Of a DNA stretch of 64,000 bases, positions 46,701 to 59,011 are shown in pieces; within the stretch, counting starts at the first letter, position 1, and every line of letters starts with the position of its first letter. The notes below the pieces were generated by a model. It did not search any database. It had not been told where the DNA came from and saw only the letters and a list, made by a program, of their open reading frames with translations. Origin of the DNA: Parachlorella kessleri (Eukaryota > Chlorophyta > Trebouxiophyceae > Chlorellales > Chlorellaceae); NCBI GenBank assembly GCA_001598975.1, contig BBXU01001346.1:25513-89512 (forward strand), read 5' to 3'. A program made the position numbers and the translations under genes.

Positions 46701-48896
46701 GAGGGCGCACGCCCCGCAGTCCTCCTTCCACTGCCGTGCAACCTGGCTAGCCCTGGCATTCATGCATACACTTGCTTTGGCGGGCGCTGGCTGGGCTATC
46801 TGGCCACCGGTGCATGGAGGATTAAGCTTGCCTACTGGGTCGATAAGATCGAGCTCTTCTGGCGCGGCTGTGTTTGGGCAGTGCCACTAATGCCCTCACC
46901 CAGCTGAAGCCAGCCTATCTGGGAGTTCACGGTTCCCTGCCGCCATATCCCGGCCCCTTCTCAGGTGATTGCAGCACAACTGCACTGTTAGGACTTAGAT
47001 GAATGGTCGTCATGGCCTATATCTCCTCAATCTGTGAGCTGTAGGCCACGGCAGCCAGCAGCGCGACTACAGCGGTGAGGAGTCTGACGGGATGAACGAG
47101 ACGATCTGCCCGTGCGACTTTAAGCAGGCGGGACAGATTGTGGATGACGAGCTCAATCGGATCCTAGTCAACCCGATACCCACGGTGGGCGGGCTGTGCT
47201 CTGCCTGCATGTTGCTGTGTGTATGGGTCTGGGGAGTGGCTCTGTGGGGTTGGCGGGGTTTTGCTGAGGTGCTCAATGTGAGCAGGGGGGCTTGGTGCTG
47301 GGTATGTTTTGGGCATTTGGAGGGTGGGGATCGCTGTATGCATCTGCATGGTCGGGATGCCTGGTCAGCCGGCTGCCCAAAGATGGGCATGTGCTGTGCT
47401 GGCTGCTGTGCTGTGCTTGCACATTTTCAATTCAGCTGCCGCCACACTTCAGCCCCGGCAGGGGTTCCATAACCAGCTGGACCGCCACCCTGGCACCTTA
47501 GGTCTCGAGCACACGACAACTGACTTTGGGATAGCAGTTGGTGCGATGGTACAGGGTGTGAAGCTCCATGCGGTGGTGGACGCCTGCCACAGCGGCAGCG
47601 CCTTTGACCTGCCCTTCCACGCCACCGTCGCGGGGGGCTACTCCCACTGGCAAAGTGAATATAGGGGCTACATGCGCTCAAACAAGGTACAGCAAAGGGC
47701 ACCTGCCTGGTGCTGGATGGGTCGGCTTTCATGTGCCTGCTACCCCTGCATGAGCGTCAGATCAATACGTCCACGGTTGCTTGGGTGGTTGTTCTTGGGG
47801 CGTGCGCAATTCGCACGGGAAACCTGCTCAAAGCAGACCTGCAGTTGATTGACATACTTTGCTTGGTGTTGGCTTAGGTGGGTTGGTAGACCGCTGTCTG
47901 ATCTGTTGTCCCGCCTGCAGGGCACTGCTGGTGGCTTTTGTGTGCAATTTGGCGCTGCCAAGGACTCCCAGGTGGCTGCAGACACAGCGGCAATGTCAGG
48001 TGCGGGGCTGTTTGTTGATGGGCACCGACCAGACCAGTATGGGTCGCTCCGGGAAGAGAGAGGGGGGGTGTACAAATGGTGCATATCCCAGGGGGTTCGC
48101 CTGAACGTGGTCTCCATCTTGCTTGCCTGGCAGCAGACGTTCTAGTCGCCCTCAGCTTGTCTGAAGCCCTGTCATGCTACCAGCCCTTGCAAACCCACAC
48201 CTGTCCTTCTGCCAACCACCACGGTTGCCTCCCCATGTGTTAACCAATGCAGGCACAGGCGTGTCCACAGGCGCCGCCACGTACTCCTTCATCCAGGCCA
48301 TCGAGCACCGCAGCGGCTCCATCACCTACGGCGCGCTGCTCATGGCCATGCACAACACGCTCATGGCGGCCACGGGCGGCGGCGGCGGCATGGGAGGCGG
48401 CATGGCCGGCGGCGGGTCGCTCAACGCCCTGCTGGGGTCGCTGCTGGGCGGCAGCACCTCGGGCTTCCGAGGCCAGGAGCCCGTGCTGTCATGCAACTAT
48501 GTGAGTGCTGGTTACGCGCTTCCTAGCCTTGTAGCTGGCTCTCACAACTGCAACCCGAGGTGGTCACATGTGAGTCGCGGATCGGCCAGTGTGCATCCTG
48601 CCAACAAGGACTGCCGTGCTGGCACTCCCGTGAGGCCAACTTGGGGTCAGAATCAGTGGGGTACACTGCTGGCAGAGGCCTGCTGGGCTTGGTAGGCGTG
48701 GTCAGCAGTGACCTCGGATGGTGCCCTTTGTGACGTTCAAGAGCGCCTCAACCGCGGATCAAAGGGGCCTTTGGAAGCCCCCTTCCACCTGGGTTTGCAC
48801 CAGTGTCAATTCACCAGCTTGCGTGATCGCTCTCATCGGATCCACTGCCGTCCTGGCGTGCAGGCATTTGATCTCAACTACAAGTTTGAGCTCTAA
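43779..48896 (+). CDS. type I metacaspase with Pro/Tyr-rich prodomain
   Basis: Twelve exons: 43779..43823, 43911..44009, 44196..45019, 45230..45325, 45706..45754, 46172..46281, 46611..46687, 47045..47184, 47555..47686, 47921..47999, 48253..48500, 48864..48896; 643 residues. Metacaspases are Cys proteases cutting after Arg/Lys, usually Ca-activated. The catalytic dyad is present: His435 in HFSGHGSQ and Cys491 in VVDACHSG. Other landmarks: KKKALLCGCNYFGTSAQLNG, CINDAKCM, KQAGQIVDDELN and TGAATYSFIQAIEHR. No linker separates p20 and p10, so type I. The prodomain begins WSVSQLKEYIEENGGSSKHL, a SAP-like helix pair rather than the LSD1 zinc finger common in plants, then a long Tyr-Pro-rich stretch with 12-residue repeats. 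The usual DGxDE reads DGMNE, so one acidic residue is Asn. The C-terminal region has a Gly/Met-rich insert. Confidence 0.95.
44742..44885 (+). repeat. 36-bp coding tandem repeat, four copies
   Basis: Each unit encodes a version of YPPGPSPQPSSA in the metacaspase prodomain. Units 2 and 3 are closest; unit 4 is most diverged (YPPGPAPQASSA). Confidence 0.9.
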
Positions 48897-49756
48897 GGCC
48901 CCCATCATCCGCGGCGTCCGCTCTGGCAGTTTGCCTCCTGGGGATTGCCAGCCTGTGACTGTGGCTTCCCAAACAGGCAGGTGGTGGCACTGCGGCATTG
49001 CAGTGGCGTCAAATTGTTTTCCATTTGCAGTTTCTGGAAGGGTACATGCTGACTGCCTGGGTCAACTTGCGCGGCTGTTGCCTATGTTGATTTTGTAAAG
49101 CTCTGCCACTGTGTGGTTCGGTTATTCAAGTTGTTGTACTGTTCTGGTTCTCCGTTGCACTGATGCAAGCGACTCTGCACTGTTTATCCCTTCGTGAGTA
49201 GGTATACCCTGTGCTATGTGCCTTCATAGTCTGGATTGCCCTGCGCTGGTCGTGAACGGCGAGTCCTCGACTGGCCTGGCAAATTTGTTAAGCCAAGTCA
49301 TTTCAACACCCAACTGGGTTGAGATTATGTAAGCTGCCGTTCTTCAGTGGACAGTTCTGCAGTCGACTTGCACTGCCAAATAGCCCATCGCCATGATTTA
49401 CGTCCGGGTGTTGGGACTCGACAGTTTTGCCCTGGTGAGGCTGGCGGCTGTGGCGGCGGCAGCGACACAGGCTACACGTCTGTGCAAGCCATGTTCGTTG
49501 GAAGGGGATTCTTAACGGGTTCCGTTGACTGCCTGGATTTACGTTTCCCACCAGTCCAGCTCTTGGTGTTGATGGTAGGGATTAGATTCGGTGGCCAACA
49601 CGGGGGAAGCACGGGGGTAGTTGCCGCGTAGTTAGTCGGAGCTGAGGTCAACCCAGCCTATGGGCTTCACAGAGCCACCTTCAAGCATTCAAGCATTCCG
49701 TCACTGTTATTCGAAAGCCCTCATCATCAGTTCTTATTTCGACAGCTCTGCAAGTC
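48897..49756. other. intergenic region after metacaspase
   Basis: 860 bases with the metacaspase 3' UTR (TGTAA at 49094) and the promoter of the next gene. No gene is seen. Confidence 0.5.
49094..49098 (+). promoter_or_regulatory. candidate TGTAA polyadenylation signal of metacaspase
   Basis: TGTAA 198 bases after the metacaspase stop codon. Confidence 0.5.
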
Positions 49757-51659
49757 ATGGACAGACTTTGTGGACGTCATGTACTCGCTAGGAACGCAGC
49801 CAAACTCGTATTTACGGCAAAGGTGAGTCTGTTTGGAAACGATATATCCCTGCTGCTGCAGCGTAACGGAGTATCACCTACGCGGCGTGTTAGTGATCCA
49901 TGCCCAACAAGGGAGCTGCCAGAAACTGTGGTAACCCTGGCAGCCTCCTACTGACCTTTATGAAGAGTTCAGCTGTCCCTAAGTCGTAAAGGTGTTCTCT
50001 TGGGCAACCTGCTGTGTCTGGGCCACTGCAGGCACCTAGAGGCAGTCAGCTCCTGCGGCTCCCAGCCTTCCGCCGCCGTCAGCAGCAGCAGCAGCAGCCG
50101 TGCAAGCCCAGCGCCTTCCTGTTGATGGATATGCTCCTAGCGCCGCAGCCAGTGCCCATGCAGCCGCCCTCTGAGGTGATGATGGCCGTGACAATTGCGC
50201 CGCTGGCCTCCGCACCGCAATGCCTCTTCACAATTGACATGGACCAGCTGGCCTCCGCGCCGTCGTTGGGAGACCACGGCCATGGCGTGCAGCGGGTGCT
50301 GGCAGCGCGGCAGGACTCTGTCAAGCTGGACGCAGCGGTGTGCCTGGCGTCGCCAGTGGTGCTGGAGGAGACTGTTGCGGAGGTGGTGTGGGAGAGTGCG
50401 GAGGAGGAGGCAATGGGGCAGAAGCTCAACCTCGCCAGGAGGTGAGCGGTTGAGGAAGGAAGGAGGGGCGAGTAGGTACCGGGGAGATGGGCAGTGGCGA
50501 GGGCGCGGGCATGGGCGTGGGCATATTCGGTAACAGCTGTGGAGCAGTGCCTGACCTGGGTGTTGCTCTTCGCAATACAGTAGAACAGTAGGAGGTGGGT
50601 TCTAGCAAGAAGGGGATTGCACTGGGGAGAAAGCTGTGAGTGAGCTTCAAGGGCGGTCTGTGTTGATGGAGCCCTGAACCGCGCTGGAGACTTGACTTGG
50701 GTATGTGTTGGCTTTCTGTTACGTGCAGGTTTGCCTCCGAGGTCCAGCTCAAGAGGCAGAGCAGCCTAGAGGCCCACATCAAGGGCGAAAAGCCAGACAA
50801 GAGGTGAGGGTTGGAGACCTACGGTAGTACCGGATTTGGGGTGGCTTGACCGTGATGGGTTGTGATCGGTGGCGGTTCGCTCAGGGCCTCTCAGCCTCAG
50901 ATTGCTGCTTTGCTTGCGTGCAAGGCCCCATTCGTGCCTCTCACGAGCGTGTGTAACTCCTCCGTTGGGTAGTGATGCTGTCATGCAGCGCTGCCCCAGT
51001 CTGGACGCCTCAGCTGCCCTTCTATGTTGTTGTGTTGTACACAACCCCTGCCGGGTCCATGCTTGCTGCAGGTGGGCCAACCTTGGCAGCGGCCTGCCAC
51101 CCAAGGAAGTGCAGCAGCTGGTGATGCAGGAGCTCCTAGAAAAGCCCCAGGACAAGAACAAGTAAGTGGGTAGGGGGGGCGGTGGCATATGCAGGGATTG
51201 GCCCCGTTTTGACTAGTACTATCGCCTTGTGCCTGGGTGCCTGGGGTGATACTCAGGAGGCCGTGCTTTTCCATATCAAACCCCCGCCTGGACGCCTACT
51301 TTTACAATTTGTGGCCCTGTGCATTGTGTGGGACAAGTTATGGGCTAGTGGTGCTTGTGGGCCCTGCCCGACCTAACGACTGGATCAGGACGCTGACCGG
51401 TCGCTGCTGTGCCTGTGCCGCCTCCTGCTGCAGGCTGGTTCTGGGTGTGACTCCCCAGATGGCTAAGCCTGATGAGAGCATCTCCCTGGAGGAGCCCGAC
51501 AGCGAGCTGCTGATGTCCTGCTTGGGATCCGTGGACCACAGCGTGGATCTCAGCGTGTCATCGCTGGATCAGTGGGAGCTGGGAAGCGCTGGCGAAGAAA
51601 TGAATCTTGCGCGCATGCCGCCATATGCCGGCGCATGCTGCTTGGTACTGGCCTTATGA
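49757..51659 (+). CDS. unrecognised protein, possible organelle-targeted
   Basis: I do not recognise it. Five exons: 49757..49822, 50032..50441, 50729..50803, 51072..51161, 51434..51659; 288 residues. The N-terminus (MDRLCGRHVLARNAAKLVFT, then RGSQLLRLPAFRRR) is Arg-rich and free of acids, which suggests a mitochondrial or plastid presequence, followed by a Gln run. The rest is acidic: a Met/Pro-rich part (LLAPQPVPMQPPSEV), ETVAEVVWESAEEEAMGQKL, a short charged helix (FASEVQLKRQSSLEAH), KEVQQLVMQELLEKPQDK, and a Ser/Asp/Glu-rich segment (SISLEEPDSELLMSC). No membrane segment or catalytic motif is visible. Splice sites are consensus and phases agree, so a real gene is likely; the first exon is the least certain part. 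Confidence 0.68.
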
Positions 51660-52699
51660 GACATGGCCCTTCGGGCAGTCGGGATTGATATCACCATGGC
51701 ACTGAGCAAGATTAGCTTAGGTGCGGTTTCTGGGTCGTGCCATTGCTGACCCCTTTTTGATGCACCTGAGATCTCTGATCACCCTCTTTGATTCTTGTCG
51801 AATGAATGTTACCCCTTGATTCATGCATGATGCTCTTCGCTTTGCACTCAGAACTGGTGTGTGGTGGTTGCATAACTGTGTGTCTGTGTGTTGAGAGGCC
51901 TGGGTTATACATACTCCAGCTTGTGTGGTCACTTGTCCGCAGCCTGTAGTACAGTGATGTGCTACGGGCACATGCCGCCGGCTTGTTACGGGGCCTGGCA
52001 TTGCTGATGGTACTGGCGTGAGTATTGCTTGATTAGAAAAGTTGTTGAGAGAGTGCTTGCTGACCACATCAATAGCAGTGAAAACTTGCTGGGATGGTGT
52101 TTACATAGTTTATAGGTTAGGTTAACAGCTTGGCTATCTGCTGTGGGCGGTTAGTTGGTGTGGCACTGAGGTGTCCTGAGTGTGCAGGTGGCATAGCATA
52201 TGCTGGTATATAGCATCTCGTAAGCTTGGCAAATGTAGCTGGCAGACTTAATGCTATTTTAACCCTCGTTGTTTGTTACGGCCACTGGGCGTGTGTGTAC
52301 AAAACAGGAGGCTGGCATGGGAGGCTGGTACCACTTGAACGAGAAGATTGCTTTTGCATGGAGGACTGCACTGTACCCCAAATGTGTCGAGCCATGAGGC
52401 CGACACGAAAGCTTGTCAGAAAGGGTTTACAAGGGAAAGGCTGGCAGGGCCCTTGAGGGAGGCCTTTGTTGGGAAGCCCATCCACCGATGCGCCAACATA
52501 CAGCCCATGTAGGCTGATAGCCGGCTCGATAGTGGACATGGCGAGATTGACATTGGCAAATTGATACAGGAGCAGCTGGCCAGCAGCTAACTAAAAGGCC
52601 ATGATGCAGCATGGCACTTCAGCCCCCAACCACGCTCGCTGACATCCCATGAATGAGTTCCTTTCACAGATCTGACGCAATCCAGAGGCACCAGGCGCC
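51660..52699. other. intergenic region
   Basis: 1.04 kb with the 3' UTR of the preceding gene and the promoter of the coiled-coil gene. No exon, RNA or repeat is recognised. Confidence 0.5.
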
Positions 52700-54872
52700 A
52701 TGGCCACCGTGCAGCAGTATCAGCCAGTGGCAGCCACCCCGGAGAAACCCAGGGGCGTGGGTGCAAAGCTCAAGAGCGTTCTGTCTGGACTGACCGGCAA
52801 CAAGACTTTCACCGGTATTGAAGAGCTGCCTGCCGCCCCCACCCACCAGCTCCCGGCGCCCAGCAGACCGCCAGCCGGGCTGCAGTCGCCCTTGGTGCCT
52901 GAGGGGGCTGAGATACGCAGCGAGGTGGGCTGAAATTGCCTTGGATTGGCCTGCTGCAATATTAGGGAGTTTGCATTATGCTGCCTGCAGCTGACGAAGG
53001 CTTTGTTCCTAGGAGCATTGTACTCGAGTGTCCCCAGCCTCTGCCATGAAGGAAAGCGGGATTGCGGCTGGTTCCTTGTGTCCAAAGAGTGCACACCATA
53101 GAGGAAATGGGGGTGGTCAAAGCGCACGGGCCATAAGTGATTGGCCAGCCTAGAACAGATGGCGTCAGATATACTGTACAAGAAGGCCCTGTACGGGAGA
53201 CTTGGGGTGGTATCAAAGGCACCAGGTAAAGTAACCAAGCACTGCTTCATGCCTGCAGGGACCTGCCATTGTCTCCAGTGAGCCAGGCATCATGCAGCCG
53301 GCCACGCCCCAGCATGGCGGGCCGCTCCATGCGCGCCCCGTCATGCTCGCCCAGGGCCCCACAACACACACCGCAACCGTTGAGAGCGCACCCCAGCTGC
53401 CAATCAGCAGCCTGGCACAGCCAACCACGCTGGGCGTTCGGCCTGGCAGGATCGAGCAGGGACCGACAGTCGCCGCCGCGATGCCGGGTCCGCCGCTGGC
53501 GGTTTCTGGAGGGCCAGGGGTGGTTTTGTCCCCGGTGGGGGCCATCGCAGTGCCTCAGGCACAGACTATTGGGGTCAGGCCAGGCAGAATTGCGGAGGGC
53601 AGTGCGGCGGCGGCGGTGGCAGGTGGTGTGAGGGAGGAAGGCCCGCCTTCGCCAGTCCAGGTTAGATAAGGCTCACTATCTACCTAGGAGACTGCTTTGC
53701 AACACTGGGCTGGGCTGAGAGCACAACATGCAGTTCTTGCTATGCGATCACTGTTAGTGACCCTTTCCCAGTGCCACATTCCTTCCCTGCAACTCTGTTC
53801 GAGGTCTTTTAGCACTGTCTGTGTTGATGTGCAGGGCGACCGAGTCAAGGTGCAGAGGCTGGGAGGTGCCAGGGCTGGGGGCATTCCAGAGGTGCGTACA
53901 AGTGCATACAGGGAGGCCGCGTCTGTGCAATTGCAGCCATACTGTCCTCGGCTCTGACACGAAGTCGAAACCGCTGCAGGCGGTATAGGTGGTACTTCGC
54001 CCGGGCCAGTCAGCAAGCGACAACTTAAGCATTTGATGCCGTGTACCTGTCGGCTCACCTAACGCTTGCGGTAGCGATGATTTAATTACATGTGCTTCTG
54101 CGTCCAGGGTTGACAAAGGGCTCCCACCAAAGACCAGCTTAAGTACCCACTGGCCCTGGCAGACCTGACGATGTGTTGACACTCCACTCCTCATACTACC
54201 TCATGAAACTGCCTGTGCCGCGGTACGCTGCTTGTCCCCGCCTAGCCACCTTACCTATATTTCCCTGCTCCAGGTGTCGGTGCGCCCCGCCCATGAGACC
54301 ATGCCCATCAGCGCGGAGGAGGTGGCTGCTCTGAAGGAGCGCGAGCACCAAATGCGCCTGTCGGAGACGCGCAGCAGGTCCCTGGCCAAGCAGCGGGACA
54401 TGATTGAGCTCAAGAAGCAGGTGCACTGGCTGGGCTTGACAAGAAGGTGCACTGGATGAGCTGGTGGGTGGGTGGGTGGGTTTGGGTGGGCTCAGTGTGG
54501 AAGTACGCTACAGTGTCAAAGTGCAGCGTGCATCGGCTGGTACGTGGCAGTATTTGCATTGGCATGCTTGACTGAGGCTGCTGAGGAGGTTGGTGGGACA
54601 GTGGTGGGGCGTAACGGGTAAGCAATGGAATCTGGGGGCAGGGGCGCTGTAAAGGTGTGCAACCAGGCAGGCATCGGAGGCCACATCGGCAAGGTGAGTG
54701 CAAGTGGGTGCTTTCCGTCGTCATGTACAGTGTGAGCTGTCGAAGATTAGGAGCAAGGGCATGCACACAGCAACCCCCGCCGATTCTGTTTCCTTAAGCA
54801 CACTTTTCTCATGCTGCCTCCCGGCAGCTCATGCAGGAAGTGACCACTGGTGTACTCACAAACCCCCTTTTG

Positions 54873-54907
<35 letters not shown>

Positions 54908-57900
54908 CCACAGGCTGAGCTGCTGGAGGTTGAGAGCCAGGGTCTGCTGGCCCAGGCCAGCCAGGAGAAGATGAAGGTGGACAAGCAACTGGAGAAGAAG
55001 CACAAGTTTGAACAGGTGGGCGGCACACTCGCTTGCCTGCATGCTTGTTGCGCGCTGGCTTCGTGCCTGGTGCCCTCTCGCGCCTACCGAGGCTGCTGAG
55101 CACTGCCCTACAACTGCACAACTGCACAGGCATTGGGCAGTACTTCCACTACCAACGCTTGGGCGCACAATGGAGTGTGGGCCGAACCCACTGCTCAAAC
55201 ACTGCCCCTTTTTCATGCGATTGGTAAGATCCATGTCGTTGGAAACTCCCTGCCTCTGCAGAGGGAGTGGTCCAACCTGGCTCAAGCCGAGGCTGCTGAG
55301 CGCCAGCGCCGGGAGGTGGTGCGCGAGGTGGCCCCCATCGCGCAGAGCGCGGAGGAGCGCGAGGTGGAGGCGCTCAAGCTCCGCAGACTGGCAGAGGATA
55401 CCAACTACCATGCAGAGGTGGGGGCATCCCTTTCTAAACAGGGGTGATTTCCGGCTTGCGTAGGCAGTCTGTCTGAGCATCCAGTTTGGAAGCACACCAG
55501 CGTTCACGCAGAGGTGAATAATTGGCACTCAGTGCAGGTTCGACACGCTGCCACTGCACAGAAGATTGGTGCCACCACACAGTAGCCCTCTGTTGCTTGA
55601 GGCCCACTGCCATAGAGGGCAGGCGTACGCCTCTCTCCAAATCAAGCTTTTGTAGTGCTGTCTGTGCTGCGTACAGCCATTAGAGGTGCTCCGAAGGCAA
55701 CTCGCAGCTGGAGTCGTTTATATACACTTTCTCAAGGAGGTGCATGTCAAACCAGGGTGCAGGTGCTGGAGGCGAAGGCTAAGGCCCTGCTGATGGAATC
55801 CACCCAGATGGCACAGCTGGCCAGGTCCAAGCTGGCAGAGGCGGAGGAGCTGGCTGGTGGGTTGGGGGCCATGCTTTGTCTGCTTGGCTGGCTGGCTGGT
55901 GGTGGCTGGCTGGCTGGTGCCTGGCGGGCTGAGCCTGTGAGAAGTGTGAGGGTTCCAGCAGCCCAGCCAGCCTCACAGGGGTAATTGTTGGTGTGCCAGC
56001 CTGATCGCCTGAGGACGGGGAGGCGGAAGGAGCCGGCTGGTGCGCAGGGTGTGTGTTGTACCCAGCAGGGTTTGCTGGCATGTGCCGTAACCTGCATGCT
56101 TTAGCAAATCGTACCGTGGTCTGCTGTTCGTGCCCACCCACACTCTCATTTGCCTTCGCTCATGCCACCACAGCCCAACCACACCCTACCCCGCTCGCAC
56201 CTCTTAGCCCAACTACCACCCAAGGTACACACCACCCTCCCACATGTGTTTCCCCACCAGTGTGCTGAAACCAACGCCACCCAGGCACAGAATCCAACCC
56301 CACCTCCAGTGGAGCATATGCATTGTGCCACCCTCCCCCCACTTCCCCACCTCCTGCCTGCAGCCCGTCATGTGGTGGCCCAGCAGGAGCTGCAGGAGGT
56401 GAGGGGCAGGCTGCGGGAGATCACCACAGGAGACCTGCCCACCTACATCGAGGTGGGCTATGACCTGGCGTTGGTTCGCCGTGGTACATGCAGCTGTGGT
56501 GAACCGTCAGACAGCAACTCTCATACTCACTGCTGAGCTCTGCTCGTCTTGGTCACTTTTTGTACGGCTGTCATTTGAAGAAGCATGTCATGCCAGCCTT
56601 TCTCTCTGAGCAGCACGTGCCAACTCCAGGAAGCCCTTGTAGATGAAGACCCACTCCTGGGTACAAGCTGAGCCAGCTCCTGCTTTGCACGAAGTGGTGC
56701 AGGAGTGTGAAAGTCTGTCCTGGCTGGCAAGCGCTCCCTTGCCCCAACCAGTGAACCTCGTCTCTACTTGTAGCCGCCTCCTGCAGGAGTGCATGGCGGA
56801 GATGGGGCGCCTGCAGCACCGCATCACTGAGCTACGCAGCGAAGTCGAGTGGGCGCACAACCAGCTGGAGGCCACCCACTACGAGGGCCTCACCTGGGAG
56901 AGGCTGGTGCTCATCAAGCAGGCCACAGTGGGTGAGTAAGCTGCCTGCCACCGGGGGCATAGGAGTGGTAGAGTGGAAAGTAGCTAGCTATGCTGGAAAC
57001 CTGCAGAAAGGCAGGATGGGTGGGCCAGCAGCGTGAGACCATGACTCGGCACGGTTTGCTGCAACGTCCCTCCCGACCGGCTGTTGCCCCCCTGGTGTGG
57101 AAGGTAACAAACTAGGAACAGCAGGGGATGGGTTTTGCAGGCCAGCATGAGCAATGAATAGTGATGAGTAGTGCATGGCAAGTTGCGCCATAGTCTGTCT
57201 CGTGCGTACAACCACCAAGCCAGCAGGTAGTTTGAGCAACCTGCCGGCCAGCTGAAGGTGGGCTTGGACAAGGCCACCCGCAGCGCATTAAGCTTGCTGG
57301 GGCGCCAGTCTTCCTCCAGGCCAGCAGGAGACGGTGGTGGGCGGCGGCAAACGCCCGTCGTGCCCTTCCCTGCTTTCTGGTAAGCACAGGGGGTGACATC
57401 CCTGGCCTCTCCTCTGCCATCTGAACGCTTTGTAGGCCAGCTGAAGGTCGGCATGGTGGAGGCCCGCCGCACCGCTGAGCTGGCGCAGCAGCGCAGCCGG
57501 GAGGCGGCGGAGGAGGCGCGCGAGCCCACCAGCCTGGCGGAGGTCAAGTATGAGGTGAGCGTGGCATGCGTGCCTCGTGAGGTGGGGCATGGCAGGGCGT
57601 ATTCGGTAGCCGCACTGTCATGCTGGCTGCCTACGGCAGCAGCAACCTTGAAAGCGGAGCGAGGGGAGGCATCCGCGCTGGGTGACAGCAAGACGCAGGA
57701 CTGGGTAGGTTGTCTGCAGCTTTCACAGACCTGCTGCATGCTTTTTCTTTGCTGGCCAAGCCCCTGCATGGCATGTGCCCACAAAGTGGCGAGTGGCGGC
57801 GTTGCTTCCGTTGTGCAGGAGGCGTACCGCCTGTCCCAGGAGGCTGAGGTGGTCGCGCACGAGGCGGCTCAGCTGCAGGAGTACGCACTGGAGGTGGAGG

Positions 57901-59011
57901 CGCCGGCGGAGGAGGCAGCCCTGCTCAGGTGAGAATTAAGAACCTTGTGAGGTTTCCGATGCCGAACCCGCCATAAGGTGGCAAGGTTCAGGTGAAGAGC
58001 GGATATACCTAGCCCCCCCCCCCTCCCCTCCTTACTCACTTGGCCCCCCCGAACATTGCAGGCAGGAGAAGCTGCACATGAGCAAGGCAGTCAATATCCA
58101 AGATGGTGAGGCATACGTTCGCATTCCTGCCAAAGCTTATCCAAGACGCATAAGAGATATCGCTGCAGGCAGGAGAAGCTGCGCGAGGCTGGTGAGGCGG
58201 AGGCTGCCGCCAAGGCGGTGGAGGCGCGGGCGGTGATGCAGGCCGAGAGGGTGGAGGCGCGCCTGCACGAGGCCGAAGTCAAGGCAACCACGGCGCTGGA
58301 GCTGGCACAACAGGTGGGTTTTTGGTGCGGTATGTAGTTGTGGGGTGGGCAGAGCATGTGCTCAGACGCTGCACAAGGAGCCCGGAGGTTGGGCAACCAC
58401 TGTATGGCAGTGACACAGAAGGTGGGTCGGTGGCATATCTGGTGGTATATAGCTAGTGGAGGCAGAGGCGGTGTTAGGAGGCAGAACGACAACAAAGCAC
58501 TGGAGCTGGCACAGAGGGTGCAGGCTTGTGCATGCATCACTTGCCCTACTTGCCACATGAAAACTTGGGTTGGAGGTAATGGGAGGTAGTGCGTAGGCTG
58601 AGTTGGTTTGGCGTGGAGCCCATGGGTAGGCTGCACTGCACCCCAGTAGAGGTTTGCCCTGTTGCAAGGTGGTTGTGTTGAGGGCCTGGCTAAACACCGG
58701 CAGCGCTTTGGTCGTGACAGCAAAGCTTGTGTCACATCACAAACGTGGCACACGTGCTGGCGCAAGCAGAGGTTTTAGTATGGAGGTAGCACGTACGCAA
58801 TGCCTCTCCTGCTTGACCCAGCACTGCAGCACTGGTCTGTCTGGCACCGTAGCCCCAATCGCACCATGTGCCCCCGCAGGCTGAGGTGGCGGAGGGCGAG
58901 GTGGCACGCACGCAGCGCCTGGTGCAGCAGGAGGCACAGCTGGCCGAAGCGTACGGAGCGCAGCGTGAGCGGCACGCGGCGGGCCCCAACCTCCTGGCGG
59001 TGGCCACCTAA
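52700..59011 (+). CDS. 640-residue coiled-coil protein
   Basis: Thirteen exons: 52700..52924, 53259..53660, 53835..53891, 54274..54420, 54914..55015, 55262..55417, 55763..55856, 56364..56452, 56787..56931, 57436..57554, 57819..57928, 58169..58313, 58880..59011. No catalytic domain is visible. Residues 1-~230 are disordered, Pro/Ala-rich, with two copies of a GVRPGRI motif (TLGVRPGRIEQG, TIGVRPGRIAEG) in exon 2. From about 250 to the end it is almost continuous heptad-like helix rich in Ala, Glu, Gln and Arg (e.g. EEVAALKEREHQMRLSE, RRLAEDTNYHAE, HRITELRSEVEWAHNQLE, AEAAAKAVEARAVMQAERVE). Such proteins often serve as scaffolds, for example in basal body, cytoskeleton or membrane traffic, but the sequence does not say which. 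Several introns hold partial exon copies (separate entries). Confidence 0.8.
54876..54909. repeat. (CTGC)n tetranucleotide repeat
   Basis: About eight CTGC units directly upstream of an exon acceptor, acting as part of the polypyrimidine tract of that intron. Confidence 0.9.
57247..57281 (+). pseudogene. decayed copy of exon 10 start in intron
   Basis: The bases starting GCCAGCTGAAGGTGGGC match the first 35 bases of the real exon at 57436 (GCCAGCTGAAGGTCGGC) with few differences. There is no acceptor at the equivalent position, so it is unlikely to be spliced in. Confidence 0.7.
58062..58105 (+). pseudogene. partial copy of exon 12 start, splice-competent looking
   Basis: It follows a good acceptor (CATTGCAG) and repeats GCAGGAGAAGCTGC, the first 14 bases of the real exon at 58169, then diverges and ends at GATG|GTGAGG. 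Using it would put the next exon out of frame (early stop), so it is either a relic or an alternative exon causing a truncated product. Confidence 0.6.
58498..58805 (+). pseudogene. decayed copies of the exon 12 end and exon 13 start
   Basis: At 58498 the sequence GCACTGGAGCTGGCACA repeats the 3' end of the real exon ending at 58313. At 58762..58805 a diverged version of the start of the real last exon (58880) is seen, sharing GAGGT(A/G)GCACG(T/C)ACGCA. Together they look like one duplicated exon pair in decay within the final intron. Confidence 0.65.

Noticed and set aside
57247..57420. Exon starting GQLKVGLDKATR in the coiled-coil gene
   Set aside because: It matches the real exon at 57436 but has no AG at the right place and its frame runs into low-quality sequence; treated as a decayed copy.
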